Part shown: positions 1 to 6,976 of the stretch, one piece after another | Layout of the letters: each line of letters opens with the position of its first letter | Numbering within the stretch: position 1 is the stretch's first letter | Virus record (IMG/VR): IMGVR_UViG_3300008954_000083 | Coordinates: 1-46,181 of that record | Length of the DNA stretch: 46,181 bases | From: a virus | Direction: 5' to 3' (one strand) | Notes under the pieces: generated by a model | What the model was told of the DNA's origin: nothing | Database searches by the model: none | The model's input: the letters and a program-made list of their open reading frames with translations, nothing else | Made by a program: the position numbers and the translations under genes

Positions 1-441
1 GGCGCAGACGTGCTTGTCGGACTTCGCCTTGAACTTCGGGGCACCGCAGGAGCACCGCTCGGGGTTCCGGGCCAGCCCGAACACGCTGCGCATCCGGGTC
101 AGGGTGCGCTCGCAGATGGCCTCGATGGTGCCGGTCCGGTTGACCCGCTTCTCGGCTTTCGCCAGCCCTCGCTCCTTGCCGTCGCGGTCCGACTTGTAGA
201 CGGCGCAGACGCGGATGGCGTCCTTGCCGCAGCGGCGAGCCTTGCCGTGCTCGATGGTCGTGTAGACCAGGACCCGGATGTCGGCGTTGCGGTCGCTCAC
301 GCGGCCCCAGACCTCCTCGTTCGTGCCCGGCAGCGTCACCTGCTCGAAGCCCGCCGTGCGGAGCATCGTCTGAAGCTCGTGTGCCAGGTCTTCGCGGTGG
401 CGGATGCTGGCGGGGTCGTACTTGCGGGTCGTGGTCATCAT
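1..441 (-). CDS. Hypothetical phage protein with C-terminal Cys cluster (3' end cut by window edge)
   Basis: This leftward frame starts at an ATG ending at 441 (or the second ATG at 438), with GGAG four to seven bases upstream, and stays open for 147 codons to the window edge. The residues visible begin MMTTTRKYDPASIRHR and include a central stretch EEVWGRVSDRNADIRVLVYT and a basic helical part. Near the edge comes RCSCGAPKF...KHVC, a CxC pair with a later Cys that looks like the first part of a small zinc-binding knuckle. I do not recognise the family. The gene is divergent from the gene starting at 563 and shares with it a 121-base region containing a nested inverted repeat. The codon pattern is the same G+C-rich one as the neighbours. 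That it is a coding gene is well supported; its function is unknown. Confidence 0.75.
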   Translation of the reverse strand, partial: MMTTTRKYDPASIRHREDLAHELQTMLRTAGFEQVTLPGTNEEVWGRVSDRNADIRVLVYTTIEHGKARRCGKDAIRVCAVYKSDRDGKERGLAKAEKRVNRTGTIEAICERTLTRMRSVFGLARNPERCSCGAPKFKAKSDKHVCA

Positions 442-562
442 CGTTCTCCGTCGTCCACCCCCACTACTGGCGGGTTCCTTCGTCTGAGCCCTGAAAGCAG
501 AAAAAGATCGAGGCTCAGAAAGGGCTCGTCGCCAGTGGTGGACACGGACGATGGAGATCCCG
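442..562. promoter_or_regulatory. Divergent intergenic region with nested inverted repeat
   Basis: This gap separates the leftward gene ending at 441 from the rightward gene starting at 563. It holds an outer inverted repeat, CCACTACTGGCG at 461-472 against CGCCAGTGGTGG at 530-541 (11 of 12 positions pair). Inside it is a perfect 7-bp repeat, GAGCCCT at 486-492 against AGGGCTC at 521-527. An A-rich segment (GCAGAAAAAGATC) lies in the middle. Divergent promoters and an operator are expected here, but no clear -35/-10 pair is visible. The structure could also act as an RNA hairpin in the 5' leader of either gene. Confidence 0.5.
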
Positions 563-1303
563 ATGACGACGCCCGACCTGAACATCCTGGTGCCCCTCTC
601 GAAGGGCGACCTGACCGTCCTGGCCTGGTACGCGGCCTGGACGCCCGAGGTTCACCAGGCGCACTGGAAGGTCCGCCGCGCGCAGCCGCTCAACCGGAGC
701 TACGCCATCGGCGTCGGTCGGCTGCTGGAGTCGATGATCTCCTTCGGCATCCGCACCCGGCAGGACACCAACGCGACCTACCGCAAGGACGGCGAGGAGT
801 TCCCGAACCCGAAGTACGACACGTTCAACGTGGTCGAGTGCCGCATGACGATGGTGAAGGCTATCGGCTGGTGGGCCTCGCTCATCGATCTGTACCCGCA
901 CGTCGCCGAGGCCATGCCCGAGTTCACCGCCTGGATGGAGGACGAGAAGGCCGTCGCGCGGTGGGTCGCCAACTTCGACCTCGGCCCCGAGAAGTTCGAC
1001 CGGGCGGCGGACACGGCCAAGATGAAGGCGGACGAGGCCAAGCGGCAGGCCCGGCACGTCCTCCAGTGGATCGCCAACAAGCCCGGCATCACGGTCGTCT
1101 ACCAGGGCGAGACGGTGGCCGTGGCCGAGCAGGAGGGTTCCCCCGACCACGTCTTCGTCATCATCGACGGCGAGGATGTCGAGGTGCCGCTGACCGACCT
1201 GACGCTCTCGGCGGAGGCGAAGGCCGAGCGCGACGAGCACCTCAAGGAGGCCCGCAGGCAGACCGAGGCGATGCTGGCGGAGATGTGGGCTGAGACGGCC
1301 TAG
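563..1303 (+). CDS. Hypothetical protein (246 aa)
   Basis: I chose the ATG at 563 because GGAG lies six bases upstream; an in-frame ATG at 551 has no such site. The protein begins MTTPDLNILVPLSKGDLTVL and is soluble, with no membrane segment. Its first 150 residues are rich in Trp and Arg and look helical (WYAAWTPEVHQAHW, IGVGRLLESMISFGIRTRQ). A short beta-rich part follows around residues 175-205 (ITVVYQGETVAV, HVFVIIDGEDVEVPL), and the tail is charged and helical. No catalytic motif is recognisable. Its stop codon overlaps that of the convergent GIY-YIG gene at a shared CTAG. The function is unknown; being next to nucleases and thyX, it may belong to early or accessory metabolism, but that is only inference. 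Confidence 0.75.
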   Translation: MTTPDLNILVPLSKGDLTVLAWYAAWTPEVHQAHWKVRRAQPLNRSYAIGVGRLLESMISFGIRTRQDTNATYRKDGEEFPNPKYDTFNVVECRMTMVKAIGWWASLIDLYPHVAEAMPEFTAWMEDEKAVARWVANFDLGPEKFDRAADTAKMKADEAKRQARHVLQWIANKPGITVVYQGETVAVAEQEGSPDHVFVIIDGEDVEVPLTDLTLSAEAKAERDEHLKEARRQTEAMLAEMWAETA

Positions 1304-1692
1304 TCGTCTTCGCGGGGCCGCGTCAGGTCGATTCGACCCGCCATCCACCCCCTCGGGGGACCGGGCGGGTGGATCGGCCCGGCGGCCGTCTCCCACCACG
1401 AGTTGACCACTTCGAGATCGAGCAGGTCGTACAGGTCGTCGGGCAGGCTCCCGAGGCCGGGCTCGATGAACCACTCCCCCTTGTACGTCCCCTGCGAGCG
1501 GTAGCCCCGGAGTGCGTGGTGGACCCGCCGCTCCCGCCACCCCGCGTTCTCGACGACAAGAATGATGCGCAGCTCGAACGGTGAGCCGACCTGAAGGTCC
1601 CGCAGCCGCCGTTCGGGGTCAGAGCTTCGTCCGACCTTGAAGGCCCCCGTCGTGTGGCTCTGGATCACATACAAATGGGCTCCGCCCCTCAT
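1300..1692 (-). CDS. GIY-YIG-type (T5orf172/MUG113-like) nuclease-family protein
   Basis: The start ATG at 1692-1690 overlaps the stop of the upstream HNH gene (ATGA), which implies translational coupling; the frame extends further upstream but only inside that gene. The 130-aa product begins MRGGAHLYVIQS. It has the compact GIY-YIG layout seen in the T5orf172 subgroup: LYVIQ...FKVGRSSDPERRLRDLQ in the first half, an arginine helix, then a Glu/His-containing helix (GWRERRVHHAL) and a GEWF stretch. Family members cut or nick DNA, and phage versions are often selfish or accessory nucleases. The C-terminal 45 residues carry a Pro-rich turn (PIHPPGPPRGW) and have no assignment. The stop overlaps the convergent neighbour at CTAG 1300-1303. 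The fold is fairly certain; activity is unproven. Confidence 0.75.
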   Translation of the reverse strand: MRGGAHLYVIQSHTTGAFKVGRSSDPERRLRDLQVGSPFELRIILVVENAGWRERRVHHALRGYRSQGTYKGEWFIEPGLGSLPDDLYDLLDLEVVNSWWETAAGPIHPPGPPRGWMAGRIDLTRPREDD

Positions 1693-2270
1693 GCCGCCCT
1701 CTCGTACCAGTCGAGGTAGCGGCGGCAGTAGCCCGCCAGCTCCTCGAAGGTGAAGTTCTGCTTCATCCGGTTGAACGCCCAACACGCCAGCACGACGTTG
1801 CCCTCAACGTACCCCTCGGCGGGAACCCTCCGGTCGAGGCTGATGGCCGTGTCCGCCCTGTCGCTGGCCCAGGTGAGTTCGGTGCCCGTGTAGAGGCACT
1901 TGCCCTCCTGTTGCTCCCACAGAGCCTCCAGGTGGGTGACGGGGAGGTCGAACGGGACGCCCTGCTTCCGGGCGTTGTTCCGGGCGGCGTTCCGCAACTG
2001 CTTGAGCTTCCGCTGCGGCGACGAACATCGCCAGGCGTTCTGGTAGTCGCGGTGGCAGGCCCGGCAGAGCGTGTTGCCCCCGGTGAACGCCGACGCGGGC
2101 AGGTCTTGCTCGCAGTGCGGGCAGACGCGGTTGGGCATGGCGGCCAGCCTCTCCCTATACCGCTGCTGCTTCTGGCGGTTGGCTTCCTTGCGGCACTCCA
2201 GACACCGCTGGGCCTTGCCGGGGAACTCGTCGAGAGGTTTGGGCTTCTCGCAGACGGTGCAGGTTCGCAT
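1689..2270 (-). CDS. HNH-type endonuclease with two N-terminal zinc knuckles
   Basis: The 193-aa product starts at the ATG at 2270 with GGAG six bases upstream. Two Cys4 knuckles open it: CTVC...CLEC near residues 4-25 and CPHC...CRAC near residues 50-72, joined by a basic helix. The C-terminal half is HNH/endonuclease-VII-like: GKCLYTGTELTW, then SLDRRVPAEGYVEGNVVLAC and FNRMKQNFTFEEL. The SLDR position stands where many relatives have DH, and the GYxxGNVVLxC...N strand-helix unit is typical of phage HNH enzymes. Such proteins are homing or packaging-associated nucleases. The gene is translationally coupled to the GIY-YIG gene. An inverted TATACT repeat lies 20-40 bases upstream of the start. 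Family confidence is good; its biological role is unknown. Confidence 0.8.
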   Translation of the reverse strand: MRTCTVCEKPKPLDEFPGKAQRCLECRKEANRQKQQRYRERLAAMPNRVCPHCEQDLPASAFTGGNTLCRACHRDYQNAWRCSSPQRKLKQLRNAARNNARKQGVPFDLPVTHLEALWEQQEGKCLYTGTELTWASDRADTAISLDRRVPAEGYVEGNVVLACWAFNRMKQNFTFEELAGYCRRYLDWYERAA

Positions 2271-2291
2271 CAGGGTCTCCGCTGGTCACAC

Positions 2292-2307
2292 TATACTGCG
2301 GAGTATA
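2292..2307. promoter_or_regulatory. Inverted TATACT repeat upstream of the nuclease pair
   Basis: TATACT (2292-2297), GCGG and AGTATA (2302-2307) form a perfect 6-bp inverted repeat between the end of thyX and the start of the HNH gene. On the minus strand it places a TATACT -10-like hexamer upstream of the HNH start; on the plus strand it gives the same hexamer. No good -35 is visible at 17 bases. It could be a promoter, an operator, or a weak hairpin in the thyX-HNH transcript. Confidence 0.4.
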
Positions 2308-2329
2308 AGGTGACTAACGGGGGCTCCAT

Positions 2330-3301
2330 CTACCCGCTGGGCGTGAGCAGGCGGTTGAGCTTCGCGGTCAGCTCCTTCTTCTCGCGGCCCTTGACCCCGG
2401 CCTCGGCCACCCCGGCGGCGACGATCTCGGCGACGCTCTTGTCGATGGCCTCGGGGAGCATCCGCAGGAGGCTGGAGAGCCCGACCACGTCGGCCCGCGT
2501 CAGGTACATGGCCTGGAGCCGGTAGTCCTCGAACGCCTCCCACGCCCAGGGCACCCACACCTTCACGATCTCGGCGATGGCGTTGGCGTACTCGCGAATC
2601 TCCTGCTGCGCGTGGGGGTCGAGCCGCAGGCCGAGGAAGTGGAACAGGTTGTGGAGGTCCATCTTCCAGTACGCCTCGGTGTACGTGGAGAGCGGGAGGT
2701 CCTTGCGGGCCTGCTCCTTCGCGACGCCGAAGGACAGCCGCTCCTCGTACACCTCGCGGGCCGTGCGCTGCGCCTCGCTCTCCCGCTCCGTCAGGTAGTT
2801 GGCCGGGCTGGTGAAGTAGTCGCTGCCGACCCACCCGCCGAACGGGAACTCGCCGTTGTCGTCGTCCATGCGGATCTCGAAGCCCTCGGGCCAGCCGCCG
2901 ACCTCGCCCGCCGACCCCTGCTTGTTGTCCTTGCTCTGCGACCGCCAGGTGGTGACCTTCTGCGCGGAGTCGATGGCCGGGGCGTAGCGGGTCGAGGACT
3001 CGTTCACGTTCGCCGTGCGGTGGCGAATCCACTGCCGCCAGGCGTCCATCGGGACCCGCACGCGGATCTTCAGCTCGCACATCTCGAACGGCGTCGTGTG
3101 CCGCCCCCGCATGAGGTAGCGGAGCAGGCTGCGGTTCTGCGCGTCGGTGTGCTCGGAGGAGTGGCCGAAGAAGCTGACGCGGGCGGCGTCGATGATGGCG
3201 AGGTCGTCCCCCATCACGTCGATGAGCTGGATGTGGCCGTCGTCGAGGACGGGCATGGGGGTCGTGAACTTCTGGAGTCGCTCGGGAACGGGCATGTGCA
3301 T
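2330..3301 (-). CDS. thyX: FAD-dependent thymidylate synthase ThyX
   Basis: ThyX makes dTMP from dUMP using methylenetetrahydrofolate, FAD and NADPH, supplying thymidine for phage DNA synthesis. The diagnostic ThyX motif RHR-x7-S is present as RHRTANVNESS at about residues 93-103, followed by TRY. The N-terminal part (IIDAARVSF, LLRYLMRGRHTTPFEM) and the C-terminal helix (YWKMDLHNLFHFLGLRLDPH) also fit the family. At 323 aa it is longer than the usual 220-250 aa; the extra length includes an insert after the motif, about residues 111-165, rich in charged and Gly residues. The start is the ATG at 3301 (or 3295), with GGAG just upstream. It is divergent from the spanin-like pair and lies upstream of the nuclease genes on the same strand. 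Confidence 0.95.
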   Translation of the reverse strand: MHMPVPERLQKFTTPMPVLDDGHIQLIDVMGDDLAIIDAARVSFFGHSSEHTDAQNRSLLRYLMRGRHTTPFEMCELKIRVRVPMDAWRQWIRHRTANVNESSTRYAPAIDSAQKVTTWRSQSKDNKQGSAGEVGGWPEGFEIRMDDDNGEFPFGGWVGSDYFTSPANYLTERESEAQRTAREVYEERLSFGVAKEQARKDLPLSTYTEAYWKMDLHNLFHFLGLRLDPHAQQEIREYANAIAEIVKVWVPWAWEAFEDYRLQAMYLTRADVVGLSSLLRMLPEAIDKSVAEIVAAGVAEAGVKGREKKELTAKLNRLLTPSG

Positions 3302-3391
3302 CTCTCCGGGCCGAAGCCGGTCGCTGGTGGGGTGGTGGTCTTCCTATACCCGGCAGAGGATAAGAAGCTGTCCCCCTGACCGGAGGAACCG
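3302..3391. promoter_or_regulatory. Divergent promoter region between thyX and the lysis-like pair
   Basis: This 90-base gap separates two divergent genes. On the plus strand it contains CTATACCCGGCAG at 3344-3356, which resembles elements upstream of the genes at 25109 (CTATACGCCGCAG), 11276 (CTATCCCGCAG) and 19530 (CTATCCGGGC). TATACC at 3345-3350 could be a -10. No convincing -35 is seen. A good ribosome site, GGAGGA, lies just before the ATG at 3392. Confidence 0.4.
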
Positions 3392-3667
3392 ATGGACAAA
3401 TCAAAGTGGACAGACCTCGCGTTCAAGATCCTGTCGGTCCTGGTCATTCCGTTGCTGCTGTGGGGCGTGAAGCTCGAAGTCGGACAGGCTGTGCAGGACG
3501 AGAAGATCGAGCGGCTGGAGTCCGAGGTGGCGGCTGCGAAGGCGATCAAGGACGGCGTGACCGCGAACACCACGTCTCTCGGCAGGGTGGAGGAGAAGCT
3601 CGATGCGACCAACAGGCGACTGGACGACATTCGCTCTGACCTTCGGCGCTCTCTGCCTCCTCGGTAG
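3392..3667 (+). CDS. Small membrane-anchored coiled-coil protein, i-spanin (Rz)-like
   Basis: The 91-aa product begins MDKSKWTDLAFK, has one hydrophobic segment at about residues 9-26 (LAFKILSVLVIPLLLWGV), then a charged heptad-rich helix to the end (IERLESEVAAAKAIKD, GRVEEKLDATNRRLDDIRSD). A single N-terminal membrane anchor followed by a periplasmic coiled coil is the layout of an i-spanin. The next gene starts out of frame inside this one and encodes a probable lipoprotein, as in Rz/Rz1 pairs. A GGAGGA ribosome site precedes the start. Small single-span coiled-coil proteins of holin-like type look similar, so a holin-associated role is the main alternative. No endolysin is visible next to it. 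Confidence 0.6.
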   Translation: MDKSKWTDLAFKILSVLVIPLLLWGVKLEVGQAVQDEKIERLESEVAAAKAIKDGVTANTTSLGRVEEKLDATNRRLDDIRSDLRRSLPPR

Positions 3668-4313
3668 CGGCTGCCAGCGAGAGGCCAGCGCAGAGGCCGA
3701 GCCGGTCGCCTACGAGATGATGGCGGCCGACGAGATGGCCCCGGTGGCCGTCGAGGTCGTCGAGGACCCCGTCGCAGACGAGGTCGAGGCCATGCCTGAG
3801 CCCGAGCCCATGCCTGCGATGGCGATGGCGGCCCCGCCCCCGGTGATGGCCCCCACGCCAGAGCCGGTCCTGCTTGCGCAGCTCGCGACGCCGGTCGGTG
3901 CGGCCCCGGAGCATGTGGAGGTCCAGCCTGCCCCGGACCCCTCGGGCGAGGTGGATGCCGGTGCGGAGGGGCCGACGCCCCCGATGCTCGCACAGGCGGT
4001 GACCCCGACGCCGAAGCCCACACCGAAGGCGACCCCTGATCCGACGCCCGAGCCGGTCAAGGCGGTGCAGGCACAGCAGAAGGTCGTCAAGCGGACCTAC
4101 AAGAAGATCAAGGCGCTGGACCGGGATGTCGAGGATCTCGCCCTTGCGGTGAAGCAGCAGCGGTACGAGCGCCTGTCGGAGTTCGCCACCGTCCACAACT
4201 GGCAGTTCGACACGCCCCCGCCCGAGGCTGCGAACAACCCCGAGGTGATGAGCTGGTGGAGCGAGTGGCGGGAGCTGAAGCTGCTGTTCGAGCCGCCGGA
4301 GCCGACGAAGTGA
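3603..4313 (+). CDS. Proline-rich probable lipoprotein overlapping the previous gene, o-spanin (Rz1)-like
   Basis: The start ATG at 3603 sits inside the preceding gene in another frame and has a strong ribosome site, GGAGGAG, seven bases upstream, so the 65-base overlap is well supported. The N-terminus has a hydrophobic run ending in LLGSGC at residues 19-24, a plausible lipobox with Cys24 as the modified residue, although Gly at -3 is less usual. Residues about 30-150 are rich in Glu, Ala, Met and Pro (MPEPEPMPAMAMAAPPP, TPTPKPTPKATPDPTPEP), then comes a basic helix and a Trp-containing tail. Rz1-type o-spanins are Pro-rich outer-membrane lipoproteins, but usually about 60 aa; at 236 aa this one is large. 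It could be another periplasm-spanning lipoprotein. It overlaps the next gene by GTGA. Confidence 0.6.
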   Translation: MRPTGDWTTFALTFGALCLLGSGCQREASAEAEPVAYEMMAADEMAPVAVEVVEDPVADEVEAMPEPEPMPAMAMAAPPPVMAPTPEPVLLAQLATPVGAAPEHVEVQPAPDPSGEVDAGAEGPTPPMLAQAVTPTPKPTPKATPDPTPEPVKAVQAQQKVVKRTYKKIKALDRDVEDLALAVKQQRYERLSEFATVHNWQFDTPPPEAANNPEVMSWWSEWRELKLLFEPPEPTK

Positions 4314-4534
4314 GCGAGCACCCGACCAAGCGCGAGATCCAGGCGGCCTTCGGGCAGCGGGTCTACGAGTACAGGGACGACGAAGGCGTCGTCTACTACT
4401 CCTTCACGCGGGCTCCGAACATCATCAGCCCGCCGAAGCGGTTGCGGATGAAGAGCAAGGTCGGGGTCCACCTGATCAACTTCCTGACGCGGCTGCGGCG
4501 GCTGAGCGAGAGCCTCCAGGGGCCAGAGGGGTAG
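4310..4534 (+). CDS. Hypothetical small basic protein (74 aa)
   Basis: I place the start at the GTG at 4310, which overlaps the stop of the preceding gene (GTGA), the same coupling seen at 6973. The product begins VSEHPTKREIQAAFGQRVY, has a short beta-like part (YRDDEGVVYYSFTRA) and ends in an Arg/Leu-rich helix (LINFLTRLRRLSESLQG). There is no membrane segment or known motif. It is probably co-transcribed with the spanin-like pair and the next gene. The function is unknown. Confidence 0.65.
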   Translation: MSEHPTKREIQAAFGQRVYEYRDDEGVVYYSFTRAPNIISPPKRLRMKSKVGVHLINFLTRLRRLSESLQGPEG

Positions 4535-4568
4535 GGTGGCGCTCGGCTACCCGAACCCGGAAGGAAAC

Positions 4569-4943
4569 ATGAGCGACGACAACAACAACGCGACCGTCCA
4601 GCAGCACCCCGGCCAGCCCGGCCAGATCGTCCTCGGCGAGGTTCTCCCCGAGGCCCTGGCGAAGCTCACCGGCCTGAAGCAGCAGGCGGATCAGACGGTC
4701 CACCAGATCGGCGTCCACCGGGTGCAGGAGCACCGGCTGATGGATCAGCTTCGTCGCCTGGAGAACGCGACGAACCAGGTGGTGATGGAGGAGGGCAAGC
4801 GGCTCGGCATCCCCGAGGGGACCGCCTGGTCGGTGACGCAGGACGGCAAGGCCGTGCAGGTCGGGGCTCCCCCGATCCTCCGCCCGGTGCCCAACCCGCC
4901 CGCCGACAACCCCGAGGCCCCGGAGGCCCCCGAAGCGGGGTGA
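4569..4943 (+). CDS. Hypothetical coiled-coil protein (124 aa)
   Basis: The ATG at 4569 follows AAGGAAAC and gives MSDDNNNATVQQHPGQPGQ; a GTG at 4536 in frame is possible but lacks a better site. After a polar, disordered start comes a helix of about 55 residues (LPEALAKLTGLKQQADQTV, HRLMDQLRRLENATNQVVM) likely to form a coiled coil. A short conserved-looking segment (GIPEGTAWSVTQDGKAVQV) follows and then a Pro/Ala/Glu tail. Its size and layout are like small virion or chaperone proteins that precede neck genes. No family is recognised. Confidence 0.65.
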   Translation: MSDDNNNATVQQHPGQPGQIVLGEVLPEALAKLTGLKQQADQTVHQIGVHRVQEHRLMDQLRRLENATNQVVMEEGKRLGIPEGTAWSVTQDGKAVQVGAPPILRPVPNPPADNPEAPEAPEAG

Positions 4944-4955
4944 TACGAGGTGTAG

Positions 4956-6362
4956 ATGACGACCGCGTGGCAGTGGACGAGCGCGGGGGCGGCAGGCAAG
5001 CCGCTCCCCCCAAAGAACCCGCAGGTCGTCAGCCCCTACGTCATCGGGATGCTCGACATCCGGTGGGAGGACCCCTCTGTGCTTGCCCGCAACGCGGGCT
5101 TCACCATCGTCGGGGTCAACATCTACCGCTCCGAGGCGTCTGACCGAGGCCCGTTCCGCCGCATCAACGAGTTCCCCATCGGCGGCGGGTTCTACCGCGA
5201 CCGCACGAACTACTCCCGCGTCACCAAGGAGACGGTGGTGTGGGGGTCGAGCTGGCGCTACCGGGGCGACGCCCCGAACGACCGGCGATGGGTGTTCTGC
5301 ACCAAGAACCCCATCGCGAAGCGGTACGACTCGGCCCCCAACCAGGACGTGAACTTCGCGGACTCGCCGACCGACGTGCAGCTCTTCGTCAACGGCGAAG
5401 AGGTGGTGGTCGAGACGGTCTTCGGGAAGACCGGCGAGGTCACGCTCATCAACCGGCCGACCTTCGACGTGGGCACCGAGCAGCAGGTGGACCCGGTCTT
5501 GCCCACCGAGGCCGACCGGGTGGAGATCAGCTACTACACGCCGACGAACCACGTCCCGTCCGGGCTGGAGCACAACATCTGGTACAGGGTGACCACGGTC
5601 GCCGTGGACGCCACGACCCCGAGCGGGTACGTCGAGTCGCCCCTGGAGTGGGCCGAGCCGAAGTCCGTCGTCCAGGTGGAGGAGCTGGACTACATCTGGC
5701 GTGAGGCCATGCGGCGGAACGCCTGGATTCTCCAGCAGGGCGGCGAGCGGGTGAAGATGTTCGTCCGCAAGATCCTCGGCATCCCCTGCGACTGCACCAT
5801 CGAGGACAAGACCAGGGAGTACAGCAAGCAGCCCTCGAACCGCTGCCTGACGTGCTTCGGCACGGGCTTCAAGGGCGGGTACGAAGGCCCCTACGAGGTC
5901 ATCATCGTCCCCGACGACGCCGAGCGGCGGATCTCGCAGGCGGTGTCCGGGCGGCGGAAGGAGCACACCTACGAGGTGTGGACCGGCCCGAGCCCGCTGC
6001 TCACGCAGCGCGACTTCGTGATCAAGCAGACCAACGAGCGGTACTCGGTCGGTCCGGTGCGGCGGCCTTCCCATCGGGGCAACCTGATGCAGCAGCACTT
6101 CAACATCGCCTACCTGGACCAGGGCGACATCCGCTACAAGGTCCCGGTCTACGGCACGACCGAACTGGCCTGGCCCGAGACTCGCGGCCAGCACTGCGTG
6201 CGGCCCTTCACGCCGCAGCCGGTGGACCACCCGATGGCGGGTCCGGCCCCGTGGCCTGTGGGCACCGATGCGCAGCACCCGATGCAGACCGAGAAGGCTG
6301 AGATCTGCGACGAGAACGAGCGCAGGGGCCGCACGAGGGTCTGGGAGAACACCGAATACTGA
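4956..6362 (+). CDS. Probable neck/virion structural protein with FN3-like and zinc-binding parts
   Basis: This 468-aa protein opens the neck operon. Residues about 45-235 look like a fibronectin-III-type beta domain (FTIVGVNIYRSEASDRGPFR early, HNIWYRVTTVAV late) with an insert carrying beta strands (DVQLFVNGEEVVVETVFG). Around residues 275-300 there is a CDC...CLTC cluster in a glycine-rich turn, a likely zinc site. After it comes a beta-rich part (EVIIVPDDAERRISQ, FVIKQTNERYSVGPV) and a Pro-rich tail. The position immediately before an HK97-gp10-like gene, overlapping it by one base (TGATG), suggests a head-tail connector or baseplate-proximal virion protein. The exact role is not shown by the sequence. 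Confidence 0.7.
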   Translation: MTTAWQWTSAGAAGKPLPPKNPQVVSPYVIGMLDIRWEDPSVLARNAGFTIVGVNIYRSEASDRGPFRRINEFPIGGGFYRDRTNYSRVTKETVVWGSSWRYRGDAPNDRRWVFCTKNPIAKRYDSAPNQDVNFADSPTDVQLFVNGEEVVVETVFGKTGEVTLINRPTFDVGTEQQVDPVLPTEADRVEISYYTPTNHVPSGLEHNIWYRVTTVAVDATTPSGYVESPLEWAEPKSVVQVEELDYIWREAMRRNAWILQQGGERVKMFVRKILGIPCDCTIEDKTREYSKQPSNRCLTCFGTGFKGGYEGPYEVIIVPDDAERRISQAVSGRRKEHTYEVWTGPSPLLTQRDFVIKQTNERYSVGPVRRPSHRGNLMQQHFNIAYLDQGDIRYKVPVYGTTELAWPETRGQHCVRPFTPQPVDHPMAGPAPWPVGTDAQHPMQTEKAEICDENERRGRTRVWENTEY

Positions 6363-6976
6363 TGGGCGACCTCGGACGAATCCGGGGCGTCTACGGTGGC
6401 CCCGTCGCGAGCAAGATGCAGATCCCGGTCACCAGGGACCTGCTGGAGAAGCTCGGCGAGTGCCTGGTGGACGCCTTCATCAAGGAGGCGAAGAAGGACT
6501 TCGCCAAGCGAGGCTGGTCGGGTGAGGCCGAGGACGGCTCGGCCATGATCTGGGACTCGTTCAGCTTCAAGATCCGGGGGGAGAGCACCCTCGAAGTCCT
6601 GAGCACGTACCCCCACCTCGACGAGCTGACCACCCGCAACACCCCCCGCTACCGGATGACCTGGCTCACCCAGGAGGCGAAGAACACCAGGCCCACCCGC
6701 TACCCGCTGACGGACGCCGAGAAGAAGAAGGGGATGAAGCGGGCGGGTAGGGTGCGAGACGGGGACCGGATGCCTTTGGTGGTCCCCATCAAGCCCCGAG
6801 GAGGTGGCACGGTGGTCTTCCGAACGGCCCCGCTGAAGTTGGAGGACGCCTGGGTCCACCCCGGTATCGCCCGCTTCACGTTCATCGAGCGCGCGGTCAG
6901 GACGGGCAAGGCCGGGTGCATCAAGATCCTCCAGGCGGAGGCTCTCAAGGGCGTCGTCAAGGCGTTGAGCCAGTGA
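6362..6976 (+). CDS. HK97-gp10-like tail-completion/neck protein (probable)
   Basis: The 204-aa product starts at an ATG sharing one base with the preceding stop. The C-terminal segment DAWVHPGIARFTFIERAV resembles the W-x-HPG...F signature near the end of HK97 gp10-type head-tail joining proteins, and the length fits. The N-terminal half has an amphipathic helix (LLEKLGECLVDAFIKEAKKD), as members of that group often do. The position between a virion protein and the neck cluster supports the call. Because the match is a short motif and gene order, it stays probable. Confidence 0.6.
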   Translation: MGDLGRIRGVYGGPVASKMQIPVTRDLLEKLGECLVDAFIKEAKKDFAKRGWSGEAEDGSAMIWDSFSFKIRGESTLEVLSTYPHLDELTTRNTPRYRMTWLTQEAKNTRPTRYPLTDAEKKKGMKRAGRVRDGDRMPLVVPIKPRGGGTVVFRTAPLKLEDAWVHPGIARFTFIERAVRTGKAGCIKILQAEALKGVVKALSQ

